From CAYMGM01 sp964390005 (GTDB taxonomy: Bacteria; Pseudomonadota; Alphaproteobacteria; UBA9219): a stretch of DNA of 64,000 bases. Below, in pieces: positions 44,694 to 53,841 of the stretch. The stretch's first letter is position 1; each line of letters starts with the position of its first letter. Below the pieces are notes generated by a model. It was not told the origin of the DNA. It did no database searches and saw only the letters and a list, made by a program, of their open reading frames with translations. The stretch spans positions 62,001-126,000 of the forward strand of contig CAYMGM010000005.1 in assembly GCA_964390005.1 (NCBI GenBank), written 5' to 3'. Position numbers and translations under genes: made by a program.

Positions 44694-45869
44694 ATGAAAA
44701 TCGGTTTTATTACACCGTGGCCCCCGCAAAAGACGGGGATTGCCGATTATGCCTATGATTTAGCGTGTGGCTTGGCCCGAGCGGGGCACAATATCTATGT
44801 CTTCACGACAGCCAACAAACCGATCCCGGGACCAGAAGATTGCGCCGACAAGATCATCCTGTCACCCGTCAGTCGCTTTGACGAAGACAAAGCCGCGCAA
44901 ATGGATCGTATCGTTTACCAGATGGGAAACAATTCTTCCTTCCATCTTCACATGATTCCGCTGATCGCCCGGATCAAAGGCATTGTCCATCTGCATGACA
45001 TGGTGCTTCAGCACATCACAGCTTTTGCGCTTTACGCCCATGGCGATCCGTTGCTTTATAGGCGCGTTTTGGCCAAATGGTATGGCCCGGACGTTGCCCG
45101 GTTTTTTTTCGAACAATTGCGGCAAAATGTCTGTCCGTGGGATACGCCGATTGTCACCGATTACCCTCTTTTCCAAGAGGTTCTCCAACACGCCAAGGCA
45201 TGCATTGTTCACAGCCATTTCGCGGCCGACAAAATCAGCGCCGCTTTTCCCGCTTTGCCTGTCAACGTCATTCCCCAAGTCTATCCGGCCACGGGGCTTT
45301 TAAAAGGCACCGAAACGGGGCCGTTTAAAATCGGCATCTTTGGCGGCGTCGATCCGCAAAAACATGCCGAGATCGTCATAAAAGCGCTGAAGATCGCTGT
45401 CGCCCAAACCGATGTGCCGCTTGAGCTGCATATCGCCGGATCCATTCACCCGCAATGCAAATGGATTCTTGAACTTGTCGAGCAGCTTGGCCTAACCCAG
45501 CACGTCTTTTACCATGGCCGCTTACCTGAAAAAGAGTTTCTTGAGCGTTTGACCAAGACAGATTTGTGCGTCGGGCTTCGATCGCCAACCATGGGGGAAA
45601 CCTCGGCGATTATTGCGCGCGCGATGCAAAGCGGAACGCCCGTCGTCGTCAACGATATTGGCTGGTATGCCGAACTGCCGTCCTTTGTCCCGAAACTAGA
45701 CCCCGCCGATCCGCAGCAAGCGGAAAAATTGGCGCAGCTAATCAAAACCCTTGCGACGCGCGGTCCGGCCTATCAACAGATCATCGCCGAAACGCAAGCC
45801 TTTGCGAAAGAGTCGCTTGATTTCGACCGCACGGTCGAGGCTTATGTCGCCTTGATCCACGCTTTATAA
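44694..45869 (+). CDS. GT4-family glycosyltransferase
   Basis: 391 residues from the ATG at 44694. It is a GT-B enzyme. The N-terminal Rossmann domain begins IGFITPWPPQKTGIADYAYD. The C-terminal domain has GIFGGVDPQKHAEIVIKAL, LHIAGSI and the donor-binding CVGLRSPTMGETSAIIARAM with a Glu in the usual place. It probably adds a sugar to the lipid-linked intermediate in the cytoplasm. It starts one base after the carbamoyltransferase stop. Confidence 0.88.
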   Translation: MKIGFITPWPPQKTGIADYAYDLACGLARAGHNIYVFTTANKPIPGPEDCADKIILSPVSRFDEDKAAQMDRIVYQMGNNSSFHLHMIPLIARIKGIVHLHDMVLQHITAFALYAHGDPLLYRRVLAKWYGPDVARFFFEQLRQNVCPWDTPIVTDYPLFQEVLQHAKACIVHSHFAADKISAAFPALPVNVIPQVYPATGLLKGTETGPFKIGIFGGVDPQKHAEIVIKALKIAVAQTDVPLELHIAGSIHPQCKWILELVEQLGLTQHVFYHGRLPEKEFLERLTKTDLCVGLRSPTMGETSAIIARAMQSGTPVVVNDIGWYAELPSFVPKLDPADPQQAEKLAQLIKTLATRGPAYQQIIAETQAFAKESLDFDRTVEAYVALIHAL

Positions 45870-45881
45870 CCGGAGTTTTCA

Positions 45882-47447
45882 ATGCAGGCGCGCGCCGCTT
45901 TACGACACAGGCTTTTCGACCAAAAGACCGCCGCGATCCTTTGGACGATCGGCTTGGGTCTTTTGGCCTTTTGTTTTTTCGCGTTTCTGTCGGGCCAGAT
46001 CGATTTTCACCCGGACGAGACCATTTATTTTGATGGCATCCCCACCGCGTTACGCAACGATACGGGTCTTTTCTATTCCTTATTCTATCAACTGTTCTTG
46101 CGCGGCGATGGCGGCCCCGGCATCGCCCGACTAGCTTCGGCGGCTTTGGGCGCTGGAACGCTGGCGTGCTTGCTAATCTTAGGCACCCAACAAAACAAAC
46201 CCCGGGCGCAATGGCTTCTCGCCGCTGCGGTTTTTCTGCTTTCTTATCAAAGCATCTTTATCTTTGACCGCGTCCGCCCCGAAGCCGCTTGGTGGTTTTT
46301 AAGCGCGGCTTGCGCCGTGGCCCTAAACGCCTATGGAAAACGCCCTTCAACACGCCTTTTGGCGCTTGTCGGCTTGGCTTATTTCCTTTTACCCATGAAC
46401 CACCGCCTTTGCTGGCTCCCGGCGCTTTTTCTGGCGGGCTATACGGCCTTTTTCTTTTGGCCGCGTTTTGGTTTTGTCAAAACGGCCTTCTTGGGCGCAG
46501 CCATGCTTTCCGGCGTTTTGGTCAATCTTTTTGGCCGCGCCCTTTTTTTAGGGATCGCACCCACCCAAGCGCTGCAAGCCGCTTTGGATACCCCTCACCC
46601 GGCAAGACCATCGGTTTATGCCTTCCTTCATAATGTTTTTTGGGATGCGCCTTCATTTTTAAACGACACGGCAGCTAATCCTAATTTCTATGCGCCGTTG
46701 GCCCATCTGCACCTCTCGCCCGCGATCTTGAGCCACAATTTCGTTCAAACCGCTTTATGGCTGTCGATGGTCATCCTGCCCTTTTGTGGGCAAAGCGCCC
46801 GCGCGCGTTATCTCCTGTCGTTTCCGCTTTTCGCCTGTGTCGTCTTGTATGTGTCGGGCTATTTCAACCCGACCTATACCGCTGGCTTCTCTTTGTTTTG
46901 CGTCATCGCGGCTCTCTTTTTGATGAACGCCAAACGCAAAATCGTTCGCGGCTTTGCGTTTTTCCTTATCGCTATTTCTCTTTTCAACGGCCTCTCGTTT
47001 TTAGCCACGCGGGTTCTTAACCATGGCCGCGCCACCTATTTTCAAGCCGAGCAACAGGCTCACCAAATCCTTATGGCGAACCCGCAAGCCCAAACCGTCG
47101 CCATTTCCGAGCGGTACCAATCTGCAACCCGCGGTTTTAAAGGAAAAAGATATATCGTTTACAAAGACGAGCTGCCGCAAGATTTAGATTTGTTGATCGT
47201 GGATAGCTACGACGATGTCATGTATCAGTTTGTCCCCGCTTTTCAGGAAAAACAGGACGCGCTTCATCGCCGGGCGGCAACGTCTTGCAAAGTTGCCGGT
47301 CAACGAGATCCCGTTTACCAAGACGACACTTTATTTCCCGAAGCGAAAGCTTATCTTGAAATGCACGCGCCAATCCCCTATCCAGGGTCTTGGTTCTTCA
47401 GAAACAGCGCGGCCTACGGCCTGAACATCTATAAGCCTTGCCCATGA
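45882..47447 (+). CDS. GT39/GT-C-like membrane glycosyltransferase
   Basis: 521 residues with about 10 membrane spans. The first periplasmic loop has FHPDETIYFDGI, where the acidic pair matches the catalytic site of PMT/ArnT-like enzymes. A soluble C-terminal domain (about 380-521) contains several Cys. It would use a polyprenyl-phosphate sugar on the periplasmic side. Four-base overlap (ATGA) with the next gene. Confidence 0.78.
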   Translation: MQARAALRHRLFDQKTAAILWTIGLGLLAFCFFAFLSGQIDFHPDETIYFDGIPTALRNDTGLFYSLFYQLFLRGDGGPGIARLASAALGAGTLACLLILGTQQNKPRAQWLLAAAVFLLSYQSIFIFDRVRPEAAWWFLSAACAVALNAYGKRPSTRLLALVGLAYFLLPMNHRLCWLPALFLAGYTAFFFWPRFGFVKTAFLGAAMLSGVLVNLFGRALFLGIAPTQALQAALDTPHPARPSVYAFLHNVFWDAPSFLNDTAANPNFYAPLAHLHLSPAILSHNFVQTALWLSMVILPFCGQSARARYLLSFPLFACVVLYVSGYFNPTYTAGFSLFCVIAALFLMNAKRKIVRGFAFFLIAISLFNGLSFLATRVLNHGRATYFQAEQQAHQILMANPQAQTVAISERYQSATRGFKGKRYIVYKDELPQDLDLLIVDSYDDVMYQFVPAFQEKQDALHRRAATSCKVAGQRDPVYQDDTLFPEAKAYLEMHAPIPYPGSWFFRNSAAYGLNIYKPCP

Positions 47448-48874
47448 CAACGTTACCGCAGACCGCTCCACAGCCGATCCGTCGCCTTTTGTACGATGCG
47501 ACATCGACTTTGTACACGGGCTATAAAACAGGTATCCAACGTGTCGTTTTGTCGTTGGAAGAGCCTTTGCGCGCGCTGTGCGAGGCCAAAAACATCCACT
47601 TCCAAACCGTTTATTTCGATGGCACGCGCTATGCGCTTTGCACGCCGGAATTTCGCCGCAAAATATGGATGCGCCGCCGGCTGATCAATGCGTTAAGCAA
47701 ACCCTTGGCTCTTATTGCCCCTTATGCTTCGTTTTTTATGCATCAAGCGCGGAAGTATAAACGGCGCCTTAAGCGTAACCACAAAGAAAAACTACATCAG
47801 CTTCTCAAAACGTCGTTGATTAGCAAGTTCTTCTTCCTTCTTTCCGGTCTTCTTTTGTTGAACCTAAAAGTCGCCGGGTTTTTTATCCGTCTTTTTCAAC
47901 GTTTAATCCGTAAAATATCGTTCCATTATCTTCGTCCGCGCGATTATTGGACCCCAGAGCGCGGCGATATTCTTTTGCTGGCCGACGCGACATGGAATTT
48001 CGAGCCATGGCCCTTTATCGAGGATGCAAAGAAAAGCGGCGCCCAAGTTCATGCTATCGTTTATGATTTGCTGCCCATTAAATATCCGCATTTCTTTTCG
48101 GACATTCTTGTTCATGCCTTTCAACATTGGTGGAGATCCTGCGACGAATATGTTGACGCCTTCTATTGCATTTCAAAGGCTGTCCAACAGGATGTCGAAA
48201 CAAGATTGACGCGCGAGTCCCCCAATCGCCCGGCCACCTTTGTCTTTCCGCTTGGCGTCGATTTTTCACCAAAGACCGCACAACAATCAGCTTCTTCGGC
48301 TGAAATCGCTTTGCTGGATATTGAACGCCCGCTGGATTCATCCGTTGTTTTTCTGACGGTCGGGACCATCGAGCCACGCAAAAATCATGGCTACATCTTA
48401 GATGCCTTTGATAGGGCTTGGAAAACAGATTTATCCCGGATCCTTGTTATTGTGGGGCGACGGGGCTGGTTTTGCAAAGAAATAGCGGTCCGTATTCGCA
48501 AGCATCCGCTTTACAATAAAAACCTCTTTTGGTTTGACGATTGTAACGATGCGACTTTGGAACAGCTTTACGGGCTGGCCGACGGCTTGATCGCCGCCTC
48601 CATCGACGAAGGCTATGGCTTGCCGCTTATTGAAGGCGCAGCGCGTGGCGTCCCGGCCCTAGCCAGCGATATCCCCGTTTTTCACGAAGTTGCGGTTGCG
48701 GGAACGCGCTTTTTCGATCTTGAAGACCCGGCGTCTCTTGCCGCACATATTGCAGCAACGGAAAAAGCTCCCTTTCCCAAACAACCGCTGGCGCAAAGTC
48801 CCTTTCCGAGTTGGGAAGATTCCGCCAAAAGCGTCTATCACCATCTTTTTTTGGCGTCTTACGGTGTGGCCTGA
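47444..48874 (+). CDS. GT4-family glycosyltransferase, mannosyltransferase-like
   Basis: 476 residues from the ATG at 47444. The N-terminal domain opens LLYDATSTLYTGYKTGIQRV, as in WbaZ-like GT4 enzymes. A hydrophobic, basic insertion (about 75-155) may lie on the membrane. The C-terminal domain has VGTIEPRKNHGYILDAFDRA, VIVGRRGW, and IDEGYGLPLIEGAARGVPAL with the EX7E-type Glu pair. It probably transfers mannose or a related sugar to a lipid-linked chain. Confidence 0.88.
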   Translation: MTTLPQTAPQPIRRLLYDATSTLYTGYKTGIQRVVLSLEEPLRALCEAKNIHFQTVYFDGTRYALCTPEFRRKIWMRRRLINALSKPLALIAPYASFFMHQARKYKRRLKRNHKEKLHQLLKTSLISKFFFLLSGLLLLNLKVAGFFIRLFQRLIRKISFHYLRPRDYWTPERGDILLLADATWNFEPWPFIEDAKKSGAQVHAIVYDLLPIKYPHFFSDILVHAFQHWWRSCDEYVDAFYCISKAVQQDVETRLTRESPNRPATFVFPLGVDFSPKTAQQSASSAEIALLDIERPLDSSVVFLTVGTIEPRKNHGYILDAFDRAWKTDLSRILVIVGRRGWFCKEIAVRIRKHPLYNKNLFWFDDCNDATLEQLYGLADGLIAASIDEGYGLPLIEGAARGVPALASDIPVFHEVAVAGTRFFDLEDPASLAAHIAATEKAPFPKQPLAQSPFPSWEDSAKSVYHHLFLASYGVA

Positions 48875-48932
48875 CAAGGCAAGCCTTGCCAGAGACCGCG
48901 CGGCTCATTAACATTTCATTTCTGTTTTCCCA

Positions 48933-49640
48933 ATGGCTTTCGTGCGCGCGCTGCACGCCAAGGACAAAAAACGTATGGTACACCCGCAAGCCTTTTCTTC
49001 TATCAATCTTGACCACCTTCAGGGCGTTTTGATCGATCTGGACAATACGCTCTACCCCTACGAGCCCGCCCACCGCGCCGCTTTACGCGCCGTCTTTGCG
49101 GACTATGCTGGTCCTCTTTCTTTTGACGCTTTTGCGGCAGCCTATCGCGACGCGCGCACCCATGTGACCCAAGCGCTTCAGCCCGGCGCGTCTTGCCGTT
49201 CACGGTTTTTGGCCTTTCAGCGCATGGGCGAAACCTTGGGCTGGACCCCGATCTATACGAAAGCCTTGGCCTTTGAGACGCTTTATTGGGACCGTTTTAT
49301 CGCCGCCATGCGCCCCGATCCTGCCGCCATCGCTTTTCTAACCCGCTGCCGCGACGCGGCCCTTCCCGTTTGCCTGGTCACCGATATGACCGCCGCCATC
49401 CAAGCCCGCAAGATCGAGGCGCTGGGGCTGTCGTCCCTTATCCAACATTATGTTTCATCGGAAGAGGTTGGCATTGAAAAACCCAGCGCCAAAATCTTCT
49501 CGACCGCTTTGGCGAAATTAGGCATAACCCCAAGTCAGGCGCTGATGATCGGCGACGATCCGACCAAAGACATTCGCGGCGCCGAAGCCTTGGGGATCCG
49601 CGCCATCAGGGTTCTAGCCGAAGAAAGTCACGCCGTATGA
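48933..49640 (+). CDS. HAD-family phosphatase
   Basis: 235 residues from the ATG at 48933. The ATG at 48975 (221 residues) fits the family better. HAD motifs: the nucleophile Asp in VLIDLDNTLYPYEP, Thr in LVTDMTAAI, Lys in GIEKPSAKIF, and acidic GDDPTKDIRGAEALG. It is a subfamily I hydrolase with a helical cap, probably removing phosphate from a sugar phosphate. It lies 58 bases after the GT4 gene and overlaps the GtrA gene by four. Its place beside a kinase, an aldolase and nucleotidyltransferases suggests a role in making an unusual precursor. Confidence 0.88.
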   Translation: MAFVRALHAKDKKRMVHPQAFSSINLDHLQGVLIDLDNTLYPYEPAHRAALRAVFADYAGPLSFDAFAAAYRDARTHVTQALQPGASCRSRFLAFQRMGETLGWTPIYTKALAFETLYWDRFIAAMRPDPAAIAFLTRCRDAALPVCLVTDMTAAIQARKIEALGLSSLIQHYVSSEEVGIEKPSAKIFSTALAKLGITPSQALMIGDDPTKDIRGAEALGIRAIRVLAEESHAV

Positions 49641-50029
49641 ACAGCCTTTCCGTCGCCCGCCAGCAATTTCTTCGCTTTATTGTCGTCGGCTTGATCTCAA
49701 CCGCCGTCAGCTATGGCGTTTTTCTGGGCCTTTTCTCGCTGGCCTATATCCATTACCAAATCGCTTCGGCTGCCGGGTTTATCGCGGGCGTTTTTGTCGG
49801 CTTTCCGCTGAATAAGGCTTGGACCTATAGCAAAAAGGATCAAACCAGTACGCGCCAGAAGATCGCCTATGGCCTTGTCTATCTGGGCTCGCTAGCCTTG
49901 AGCCTTGTCTTTTTGTATCTCGCCGTCGATTGCGTCGGCCTTGATGCCCGTATCGCCAACGTCTTGTCGATCGGCCTTACCACCTGCACCAACTATATAG
50001 GGACGAAGTTTTTCGTTTTCAAAGCATGA
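49637..50029 (+). CDS. GtrA-family membrane protein
   Basis: 130 residues with four membrane spans, the usual GtrA size and topology (FLRFIVVGLISTAVSYGVFL ... SIGLTTCTNYIGTKFFVF). GtrA proteins are thought to flip polyprenyl-phosphate-linked single sugars across the inner membrane for GT-C enzymes. The overlaps on both sides are four bases (ATGA). A GtrB-like GT2 is encoded at 54638 and a GT-C domain directly downstream, completing a Gtr-type set. Confidence 0.93.
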   Translation: MNSLSVARQQFLRFIVVGLISTAVSYGVFLGLFSLAYIHYQIASAAGFIAGVFVGFPLNKAWTYSKKDQTSTRQKIAYGLVYLGSLALSLVFLYLAVDCVGLDARIANVLSIGLTTCTNYIGTKFFVFKA

Positions 50030-52167
50030 ACCTTTGCCTGAAAGATAAATGGCATGCCTTTTGGTGCGATCCAAACGGTAACGCCAAGCTCTCGCACCTT
50101 TTCACGCATCCCGTCTTTTGGGGCGTTTTGGCGCTCAAGCTGATTGTCGGCAGTTTGCTGGCGTCAGAATATCTTTCGGATCTTTTCCTGCCTTTTGGCG
50201 ATCAATTTATCGCGCACCCGCTTGCCAATCCCTATGCCGTCTTTTGGGCCGCCGATAACGGCGCTGCCTTTCCCTACCCCGCCTTTATGCTTTATGTTTT
50301 TACGTCGGTTAAGTTTTTGCTGACTTGGCTCACGGGGCATGCCTTCACCGGCTTTGGCGCGCTTCTTCTTTATCGTTTGCCGCTGCTGGGGGCCGATTTA
50401 TTGATTTTGGCCACGCTGGTGCGCTGGCTTCCCAACAAAATCCTAAGCGTCTTGTATCTTTATTGGGCCTCGCCGGTTCTGTTTTACATTTCTTACGTCC
50501 ACGGCCAGCTTGATGTGATCCCGCTGGCTCTTTTGTTTTTGTCGCTGCACGCGATGTTTAAAGAAAACAAAGTTCTCGCGGGCGTTTTCTTCGGCTTGGG
50601 GCTGGCCGCAAAAACGCATCTGGTCGTCTGTTTTCCGTTTTTCCTTATTTATCTTTGGCGGCGGCAGGAAAACGTTCAAGCTTTGGTTGCCTTTTCGGCT
50701 GCCGCTCTTGTCGCTTTTCTTGTGCCGAACCTGCCTTATCTGGCGTCGGATGCTTTCATCCAAATGGTCTTTCTGAATGCCGCGCAGAAAAAGCTAGCGC
50801 TCGCGACCTTTTCCTTTTCGCCGCACGCGGATTACTACATTGTTTTAGGGGCCTATATCCTGTTGGTTTTCGTCGCGTTGCGGATCAATTCGCAAAACCG
50901 CGACGTTTTCCTGATGTTTTTAGGCTTCTCGTTCGGCGTTTTGCTGTTTTTTATCGCGCCGATGCAGGGGTGGTATTACTGGGCGGTGCCGTTTTTTGCC
51001 TATTTCTTTGCCAAAGCCACGCGGCATCAAACCTATTTGTTCCTTTTGCTGCAAGCGCTGTACTTGGCTTATTTTGTACTGGTTCCGGCCTCAGACCTTC
51101 ACCAGATCTTCGCCTTTTTGGCCCCGTCTTACGCCCAAGAACCCAATCTTTACGAGCAGATCAAGCAAGCCGGTTTGGCCCCCGATTTTCTGCTGAACGT
51201 CGTTTACACACTGTTGCAAACGGTTTTGGCTTTGACATGCGCTTGGATTTATCGGCGCGGCGTGCGTAGCTATCAAAAACACAAGCTGACCTCGCAATCC
51301 TTTTTGATCGGGATCAGCGGCGATTCAGGCAGCGGCAAATCCACCTTGGCGGACGCCATTTCGTCGTTGTTTGCCCCCAGCAATGTCACTGTTATTTGCG
51401 GCGACGACATGCATAAATGGCAGCGCGGCCATTCCAAATGGCAGGAAATGACGCATCTGGATCCGCGCGCCAACGAACTGCATCAAGAGCTGAATTATAT
51501 CGTGGCGCTGCGTCAACATCGTACGATCAAGCGCCGCCACTATGATCACAACACGGGCAAGTTCACGCAAGAGATCGACATTCGGCCCAAGCCCATCGTG
51601 ATTTTCGAAGGGCTTCACACCTTTTATCTGAAGCCCGCCCGCGCGATGATCGATTTAAAGATCTTTATGAAGCCGGACGAAAACCTTTTGCTTCAGCGCA
51701 AGATCGAGCGCGACATGAGCAAGCGCGGCTATACGCTGAAAAAGATCTTAGACAGCCTGGCGCTGCGCAAGAACGATTCAGAAAAATACATCAAAACCCA
51801 AGAAGCCGCCGCCGATATTGTGGTGGCCGTTAAATTGGACAAAGACGCCCCGCATGAAGGCGCTGCCCGCGAAGCCAGCACATGGCTGAGCCTGACCACC
51901 TCAAACGCCTATTACTTTGACCCCTTGCTTGAGGAAATCGGCGCGGTTTTGGGCGCGGATTTACAGCATTCCTACGATGCCGAAGACCGTCAGGTCATCG
52001 CCTTTCGCCGCCCGGTGCCGCTTGAAACGCTGCATCAGATGTGCGAGAAGTATTTGCCCGGTTTTCAAGAACTTGGCATTTATGCGCCCGGCTGGCAGGA
52101 AGGGTTTAACGGCCTTCTTCAATTGTTTATTGCTTGGTGCGTTTTCGCAGATTTTCGCCGCGGATAA
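50026..52167 (+). CDS. GT-C-like membrane domain fused to a phosphoribulokinase-like kinase
   Basis: 713 residues. Residues 1 to about 420 hold about 10 membrane spans typical of DUF2029/GT-C mannosyltransferase-like proteins (WASPVLFYISYVHGQLDVIP, AAKTHLVVCFPFFLIYLW). Residues about 425-640 are a P-loop kinase of the phosphoribulokinase/uridine kinase group: GISGDSGSGKST (Gly429-Thr440), CGDDMHKWQRG, THLDPRANELHQELN, IVIFEGLHTFY, DLKIFMKPDENLLLQRKIER and RDMSKRGYT. A C-terminal region (about 640-713) is unrecognised. The reading frame is continuous, so this is a real fusion unless a frameshift is hidden. The kinase probably faces the cytoplasm. It may phosphorylate a pentose, polyol or nucleoside linked to the sugar the GT-C part handles. 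Confidence 0.9.
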   Translation: MNLCLKDKWHAFWCDPNGNAKLSHLFTHPVFWGVLALKLIVGSLLASEYLSDLFLPFGDQFIAHPLANPYAVFWAADNGAAFPYPAFMLYVFTSVKFLLTWLTGHAFTGFGALLLYRLPLLGADLLILATLVRWLPNKILSVLYLYWASPVLFYISYVHGQLDVIPLALLFLSLHAMFKENKVLAGVFFGLGLAAKTHLVVCFPFFLIYLWRRQENVQALVAFSAAALVAFLVPNLPYLASDAFIQMVFLNAAQKKLALATFSFSPHADYYIVLGAYILLVFVALRINSQNRDVFLMFLGFSFGVLLFFIAPMQGWYYWAVPFFAYFFAKATRHQTYLFLLLQALYLAYFVLVPASDLHQIFAFLAPSYAQEPNLYEQIKQAGLAPDFLLNVVYTLLQTVLALTCAWIYRRGVRSYQKHKLTSQSFLIGISGDSGSGKSTLADAISSLFAPSNVTVICGDDMHKWQRGHSKWQEMTHLDPRANELHQELNYIVALRQHRTIKRRHYDHNTGKFTQEIDIRPKPIVIFEGLHTFYLKPARAMIDLKIFMKPDENLLLQRKIERDMSKRGYTLKKILDSLALRKNDSEKYIKTQEAAADIVVAVKLDKDAPHEGAAREASTWLSLTTSNAYYFDPLLEEIGAVLGADLQHSYDAEDRQVIAFRRPVPLETLHQMCEKYLPGFQELGIYAPGWQEGFNGLLQLFIAWCVFADFRRG

Positions 52168-52170
52168 TGG

Positions 52171-53037
52171 GTGATGGACAGCTTAGAAACCTTGGTTCAG
52201 ATATCGCGCGCCATCGGCGCTGACCCGGCCCTGGTCCAAGGCGGCGGCGGCAATACGTCGGTCAAAACGCCGGACGGCATGTGGATCAAAGCCTCAGGCG
52301 TTTTGCTGGCCGAGGTTTCTTCAACCAAAGGCTTTGTCAAAATTGACGACAAGCTTTTGCGCCAACAGCTTTCAACCGTTCAAACCGAAGCCGATTATAA
52401 TGCGCTGGTTCAGCGCTGTATTCGCGGCTATGGCCCCGCGCAGACGCCGCCCCGCCCGTCGATGGAAGCTGGCTTTCACGCGCTTTTGGGTGCGGCTGTT
52501 TTGCACTCGCACTCGGTTTGGGCCAATTTGCTTTGTTGCGCTGAAGACGGCCCCGATCAGATCGCCGCGCTGTTTCCCGATGCGCTGTGGGTCCCCTATA
52601 CAACGCCCGGTCTGCCGTTGATGCAGCAAATTGCGGCCCGGCTGGCCAAGGTGGGGCAGCCCTCTGCCGTCTTTTTGCAAAACCACGGCGTTATTGTCTC
52701 GGCCCCGTCGGTTGAGGCGGCTTGGGTTCGCCACCAGCAAATCGACAGCCGGATCCGCGATCATTTTCTTTTGCCCGCTGAGGCCTTTGCGACTTTCGCA
52801 CAAGCCTGTTTAGCTGACGAAAGCCATATCCTTTTCCCCGATCAGGCCGTTTATTTGACGCAGCCCGATCTCAGCCTGACGCCCGCGGGCCAAGATGTCT
52901 TAAAGGCGTACAGTTTTCTGCGCCAAACGCTGGCCACCATGGGGCGCGCGGCGCGCTATTTAACAAGCGACGACGTCGCGACGCTGCTGGCGCTGGACGC
53001 CGAAAAGTATCGCCAAAGCGCCGCCCGCGCTTCATAG
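52171..53037 (+). CDS. Class II aldolase/adducin-family protein
   Basis: 288 residues from the GTG at 52171, or 287 from the ATG at 52174. Zinc-aldolase landmarks: GGGGNTSVKTPDGMWIKASG for the phosphate-binding loop, HSHSVWANLL for two zinc His, and a third His in LQNHGVIVSA. Members cleave or form sugar phosphates such as fuculose- or ribulose-1-phosphate, or act as epimerases. The C-terminal helical part (about 200-288) resembles the long-form family. It starts three bases after the kinase fusion gene, so a shared pathway is likely. Confidence 0.88.
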   Translation: MMDSLETLVQISRAIGADPALVQGGGGNTSVKTPDGMWIKASGVLLAEVSSTKGFVKIDDKLLRQQLSTVQTEADYNALVQRCIRGYGPAQTPPRPSMEAGFHALLGAAVLHSHSVWANLLCCAEDGPDQIAALFPDALWVPYTTPGLPLMQQIAARLAKVGQPSAVFLQNHGVIVSAPSVEAAWVRHQQIDSRIRDHFLLPAEAFATFAQACLADESHILFPDQAVYLTQPDLSLTPAGQDVLKAYSFLRQTLATMGRAARYLTSDDVATLLALDAEKYRQSAARAS

Positions 53038-53049
53038 AAAGGACCCTTT

Positions 53050-53841
53050 ATGTCTTTAACGCCCAAGGATGTTCGTCTTGTCATCCCCATGTCGGGGCTT
53101 GGATCGCGTTTTCTACGCGCCGGATATGATTGCCCGAAACCGTTGATCGACGTTGGCGGACGCCCCTTGATCGCTTGGGTTTTGCGTATGTTTCCGGGGG
53201 CTGAGAATCCTCTTTTCATCTGCCGCCGCGAACATATCGAGACGACGCCCATGAAAGAGATTTTGATGGATCTACGCCCCAAGGGCGCGATTGCCGTCAT
53301 TGAAGGCGCGAAAAAAGGTCCCGTCGATGCGTTGTTAAAAGCGCAAGACCACATCGAAGACGACCGCCCCGTCATGGTCAGCTATTGCGATTATTACATG
53401 CAGTGGGATTATGCCGCTTTTTGCGCGGGGGCAGGCCAGCGTGCTTGCGATGGGGCCGTTCCTTGCTATACCGGTTTTCATCCGCATCTTCTTCCGGCCA
53501 AAAATCTGTACGCTTCGTGCAAGACCGATGCCGACGGCAATCTGATCGAAATCAAAGAAAAGTTCAGTTTCGAAGCCGATAAAACCAAGGCTTTGCACTC
53601 GCCCGGCGCTTATTACTTCAAATCTGGCGCGATCCTGAAAAAATATGGCCACCGCCTGATGGAACGGGAAGACTCGCTGAACGGCGAATATTATGCCAGC
53701 ATGGTCTATAACCATCTGGTCGCCGATGGGCTGAAAGTTTGGGTGCCGACAGGTATTCCTCATTTCTGTCAGTGGGGAACCCCGGAAGATTTAGCCGACT
53801 ATCTATTGTGGAACCGTTTGATCGAAGGGCAAGCCGCATGA
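53050..53841 (+). CDS. Sugar-phosphate nucleotidyltransferase, first of a tandem pair
   Basis: 263 residues, GT-A-like nucleotidyltransferase. The nucleotide-binding loop reads IPMSGLGSRFLRAGY, with CPKPLIDVGGRPLI next, then the metal-binding MVSYCDYYM and a C-terminal CQWGTPEDLADYL. It would join a sugar or polyol phosphate to an NTP. The base specificity is not clear. GAAAGGA lies upstream of the ATG. A paralogue follows with a four-base overlap. Confidence 0.87.
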   Translation: MSLTPKDVRLVIPMSGLGSRFLRAGYDCPKPLIDVGGRPLIAWVLRMFPGAENPLFICRREHIETTPMKEILMDLRPKGAIAVIEGAKKGPVDALLKAQDHIEDDRPVMVSYCDYYMQWDYAAFCAGAGQRACDGAVPCYTGFHPHLLPAKNLYASCKTDADGNLIEIKEKFSFEADKTKALHSPGAYYFKSGAILKKYGHRLMEREDSLNGEYYASMVYNHLVADGLKVWVPTGIPHFCQWGTPEDLADYLLWNRLIEGQAA

